Below, piece by piece: positions 4,442-7,376 of a stretch of DNA of 7,376 bases (position 1 is the stretch's first letter; every line of letters begins with the position of its first letter). Source of the stretch: JBBTUF01 sp038063855 (GTDB lineage: Bacteria; Patescibacteriota; Minisyncoccia; Ryanbacterales; GWA2-47-10b). Made by a program: the position numbers and the translations under genes. The stretch spans positions 1 through 7,376 of the forward strand of contig JBBTUF010000035.1 of the NCBI GenBank assembly GCA_038063855.1, in the 5' to 3' direction. The notes below the pieces were generated by a model. That model did not search any database and was not told the DNA's origin. It saw only the letters and a program-made list of their open reading frames with translations.

Positions 4442-7376
4442 ATGTCAAAATCCATTTCGCCAAAATTTTCTACTCTTATCAGTATTTTTTCTCTTCTTCT
4501 TGTATCCTTCGGGGTTCTCTCTGGCGCGCTCTCTCTCGATTTTTCTCGCTCTCGTGCCACCGGAATATATTATAGCCAGGGATTTGAATCTAGCATCACA
4601 ACTCCAACATTAGCGTTTCCTAAAAGTTGTGTAAACATAGGCTATTTTGGGCGTTCTAATGCTATAGGGCCCAAAGTGGGTAATTATGCTTTTAATTTTA
4701 CGGGCAATGATATTTGCAATACAGCTAATTCATATATCTACTACAAAATAGCAGATGCCAACATTCCCATTACCGAGAACACCGTTCTTGAATATAAAAT
4801 TGCTCCACAGAGTACATTTGGCATGAATGTTGGCGTAGACCTCCTTTTAGACAATGGAGAGTATTTGAGAAATCTGGAAGTTTACGCAAGTGACGGCGTC
4901 TTGATGCATCCAGCAAATCAATATAGGCATGCAAGCTTCAGTAGTTGTTGTCCTCTTCTAGCGCTCACTACAATTCAAGGTTATCTTGGTAAACTTCGAG
5001 GACGAACTATTAAGCAAATTATTGTAGCGTATGACGATAGTAGTCCATCTCAAGTAGGCCCATTCGACGCGCGTATTGATGATATCAAGATTAGCGATGT
5101 AGCTCCATTTCGAAAGTTTCCACTGGGTAATAAAGTAGAAGCTAAAGCTAGTGTCTATATTCTAAAAGATCTTAGTTCTAGGACTTTCGTAAGCTCAACC
5201 AAACAAGCAAATCTCGCCATAGGAACAGTAATTGACGGTCCAGTAACTCAAGGATCCAGTATTTATTGGAACGTTGATTTTGACAATAGTACTATCGATG
5301 GTTGGATTTCCCAAACCTACCTTGTCGACAATTCAGCTTCCCCAACACAGATTGCACAAGCAGCTACCGCATTACCCACAACATGCGCTGGAATCGTTAA
5401 GAAGGGCGATGCTAATTGTGACGGCGCTGTAACTGTTACAGATGGCGTTACTGCTCTCCGGTGTGCCGCTGGCCTTGATACAGACAAAAACCTATGTAGC
5501 ATACTCCCTCTTGATAAAGATATCCTCGTTAAACTAGATATGGATTGTAATGGATCCGTAACTATTACAGATGGAGTGAATGTATTGCGGAAAGCGGCGG
5601 GGTTAGCTGTGGCGGATTGCAGTTATACTAAGATATCAGGAACAGATTATTATACTCCAGCTGGAATAATAGCTGGCAATCCTAAGTGTAGCGAGAGGAT
5701 TGTTCCAGTAGGCCAATTTTGTGGAGATAGGTATAGCGATCCCCAGCAAGTTGTTTCAGCATTGGGTACGATTACAGTTTATCGCTTTCTTTATTCAGTG
5801 ATAGAGCCTGTCTTACCTGATCCATCACGTCCAGCGTTTAAGATATGGAAAGGGAATCCATCTGCTGTTGCGATTGATACCCTTGTTGTCTGGGAAGGTA
5901 ATTTTGATGTACCAAATGGTGCAGATAATCTCTACAGTTTTAGAGTACGATCAAACGATGGAGTTAAGGTTATAATCGATAATTTGGCGATTATTAATAA
6001 ATGGCAAGATCAAGATTGGAGATACTACGAAACAAGACTCCTTTCGCAAGGCAGACATAATATTCGAGTGCCATGGTATGGTAAAGCAGGTGGAGATCAA
6101 CTTATAGAATTTGAAATGCAAAATAGACCATTGCCAAATAATGATCTAGGAATTATTGATGATAGATTAACCTCAGACCAAAATGATCCTTCGGATACGG
6201 TTGTATCATGGAAATCAAGTGATACCAATTACTTTAGTGCTACAGGAAATTGGCAATTAGATCAAAATAGAAATTTATTTACTGACACACCAGGATCTGC
6301 ACTTACATTCCGATGGAAGGGAACATCTTTACGGGTAGATATTCGTGGTGGTCCTAATGCGCGTGGTTTTATGGGAACATATAAAAACGGTGTCACTGGG
6401 GGATTGTCTTATATTCAAAAACAATTTCCTCATTTGTCAGATAGTTGGGACAGCGTGCCTTTAGCAACTCTCGATTCTGGATGGCATGAATATACACTTG
6501 CCGCAACTGATGATATACGTGGAACAGGAGGGCCATTATTAGTTGGGAGCTTTCATGTTGAAAATTTCATATCAACTCCACCAGCATGTCCGGCGCCAGT
6601 AAATGTTGATTGTAACGCAAATAACGTCATAATCCCACTTAGTTGTACGTGTGGACCAAATCAAGCCGCAAATAAACCTTATCCACTTTGCCGGTGTAGT
6701 CCTACAGATGCATTAGCATCGGTTCATTGCACCTCATCTTATACTCCTCCGATACCAGAGGGATGTGATGGCGGAGGGGGTGGTACCCTAGGTTCAGGAG
6801 TGCGAACAGGAACTCCAAGATATGTTGGGGTAGGAACTCCCGCGCCGACGCATCAAATTCAGCTACATTTTCAAGTTGCGCCTGGTGTAACTTTGGGATC
6901 TAGTTTGCACGCCAGATTGTATATTGAGGGACCAGCCTCCAATATTGACAAAGGCCTTTCAAACGGATCTATGGCATCTTGGGATTCTGTGCCAGCCTCT
7001 GTTTATTCTGATAATGATCCAGCGCCGTATTCAATCGGAATTTTTGAAGATAATGGAATTGTTTCTGACCAATATGACGTTAAAATTCATGCTTGCATAA
7101 ATTGCTTTGATCACCCAGCCGGTGAGTATATTACAGGTAGATCTATAAATTTAGGTTCCAATCTAAATCCGTTTACTGATGTGTCGGTGTATGTAGTGCC
7201 AAAGGGAGGAATGATACATGATCGCTCAATAGCATTGGTATCTCCACTTATGAGTAAAGTCAATGTAGGGAATTTTAGCAGTTTGTTTGATAAGGGCTTG
7301 GGTATTGTTAGAAATATTTTTAACAGATTTTCTTTCCAAAACGCTACAGCAGCCATTCTTCCGGTTCAATGGGCGG
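4442..7376 (+). CDS. Large secreted modular surface protein: jelly roll, SH3, dockerin, PA14, Cys-rich; 3' end outside window
   Basis: The frame opens at ATG 4442, 13 bp after the preceding stop, and runs without a stop to the window edge (978 codons). Residues 12-30 are a signal peptide or anchor. Residues about 45-220 look like a carbohydrate-binding-type jelly roll (LLLDNGEYLR, GVLMHPANQ, KTI-like KQIIVAYD, ARIDDIKI). About 226-296 is a bacterial SH3 domain (VEAKASVYI, AIGTVIDGPV, WNVDFD, GWISQTYL). About 320-390 is a type I dockerin with two calcium loops: D323-x-N325-x-D327-G and D366-x-D368-x-N370-G, each ending in TDGV. About 445-560 is PA14-like (VVWEGNFDVP, RSNDGVKVIIDN, L..GRHNIRV). 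About 585-708 is another beta-rich, jelly-roll-like region. Residues 716-775 hold eight Cys, followed by Gly-rich linker and an unrecognised C-terminal region. It is probably a surface adhesin or glycan-binding scaffold; no catalytic domain was found in this part. The palindrome AAAAATATTTTT lies at 4427-4438, before the start. Confidence 0.85.
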   Translation, partial: MSKSISPKFSTLISIFSLLLVSFGVLSGALSLDFSRSRATGIYYSQGFESSITTPTLAFPKSCVNIGYFGRSNAIGPKVGNYAFNFTGNDICNTANSYIYYKIADANIPITENTVLEYKIAPQSTFGMNVGVDLLLDNGEYLRNLEVYASDGVLMHPANQYRHASFSSCCPLLALTTIQGYLGKLRGRTIKQIIVAYDDSSPSQVGPFDARIDDIKISDVAPFRKFPLGNKVEAKASVYILKDLSSRTFVSSTKQANLAIGTVIDGPVTQGSSIYWNVDFDNSTIDGWISQTYLVDNSASPTQIAQAATALPTTCAGIVKKGDANCDGAVTVTDGVTALRCAAGLDTDKNLCSILPLDKDILVKLDMDCNGSVTITDGVNVLRKAAGLAVADCSYTKISGTDYYTPAGIIAGNPKCSERIVPVGQFCGDRYSDPQQVVSALGTITVYRFLYSVIEPVLPDPSRPAFKIWKGNPSAVAIDTLVVWEGNFDVPNGADNLYSFRVRSNDGVKVIIDNLAIINKWQDQDWRYYETRLLSQGRHNIRVPWYGKAGGDQLIEFEMQNRPLPNNDLGIIDDRLTSDQNDPSDTVVSWKSSDTNYFSATGNWQLDQNRNLFTDTPGSALTFRWKGTSLRVDIRGGPNARGFMGTYKNGVTGGLSYIQKQFPHLSDSWDSVPLATLDSGWHEYTLAATDDIRGTGGPLLVGSFHVENFISTPPACPAPVNVDCNANNVIIPLSCTCGPNQAANKPYPLCRCSPTDALASVHCTSSYTPPIPEGCDGGGGGTLGSGVRTGTPRYVGVGTPAPTHQIQLHFQVAPGVTLGSSLHARLYIEGPASNIDKGLSNGSMASWDSVPASVYSDNDPAPYSIGIFEDNGIVSDQYDVKIHACINCFDHPAGEYITGRSINLGSNLNPFTDVSVYVVPKGGMIHDRSIALVSPLMSKVNVGNFSSLFDKGLGIVRNIFNRFSFQNATAAILPVQWA
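5429..5574 (+). repeat. Direct repeat of the two dockerin calcium loops
   Basis: GTAACTGTTACAGATGG at 5429-5445 recurs with one mismatch (G to A) at 5558-5574, exactly 43 codons later. The two copies encode VTVTDG and VTITDG, the ends of the paired calcium-binding loops of the dockerin. The repeat is explained by duplication within the domain; it is not a mobile or CRISPR repeat. Confidence 0.7.

Noticed and set aside
5429..5574. CRISPR or mobile repeat signal
   Set aside because: There are only two copies, both coding for equivalent positions of a dockerin domain.
7111..7356. 81-codon minus-strand frame inside the large surface-protein gene
   Set aside because: The plus-strand frame is continuous across it for 978 codons, and the antisense product shows no recognisable features.

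Overview
This looks like a fragment of a Patescibacteria (CPR) genome, most likely Parcubacteria-type. This is inference from AT-rich DNA, tiny intergenic gaps, almost no Shine-Dalgarno motifs, and a run of small membrane and secreted proteins of types familiar from that group (pilin-like N-termini, FN3 and dockerin surface proteins, DUF4870-like protein, an NG...APGSASK...GDRIAPQTT family protein). The genetic code appears standard: TAA, TAG and TGA all end recognisable genes (TGA ends dgkA), so the UGA-glycine code of Gracilibacteria/Absconditabacteria is unlikely.

Left half, minus strand (1-2191), read right to left: a seven-helix membrane protein of unknown function (2191-1487), an undecaprenol/diacylglycerol kinase (1420-1046), and a PAP2 phosphatase overlapping it by 8 bp (1053-394). 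The kinase and phosphatase make sense together as a small lipid-carrier salvage unit: one phosphorylates the free lipid alcohol, the other removes phosphate from the lipid (pyro)phosphate. Beyond them, behind its own good promoter, lies the 5' part of an anchored fibronectin type III protein that runs off the left edge.

Right half, plus strand (2256-7376), diverging from a 64-bp intergenic region: a secreted-protein gene split by an in-frame TAA (2256-2363 anchor piece, 2388-2867 folded domain); a DUF4870/Tic20-like membrane protein (2912-3247); a 189-bp gap with weak inverted repeats; then a tight cluster of two pilin-like anchored proteins (3437-4000, 4007-4204), a coiled-coil plus membrane helix protein (4234-4428), and a very large modular surface protein (4442 to beyond 7376). 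The last is one uninterrupted frame of 978 codons, with a secretion signal, a carbohydrate-binding-like jelly roll, an SH3 domain, a two-repeat dockerin, a PA14-like domain, a second jelly-roll-like region and a Cys-rich segment.

The whole window is envelope and surface biology. No RNA gene, CRISPR array, insertion sequence or defence system was recognised. The most interesting items are the dockerin-bearing modular protein, the pair of pilin-like genes with complementary defects in the prepilin signal, and the in-frame stop that separates a conserved secreted domain from its membrane anchor.
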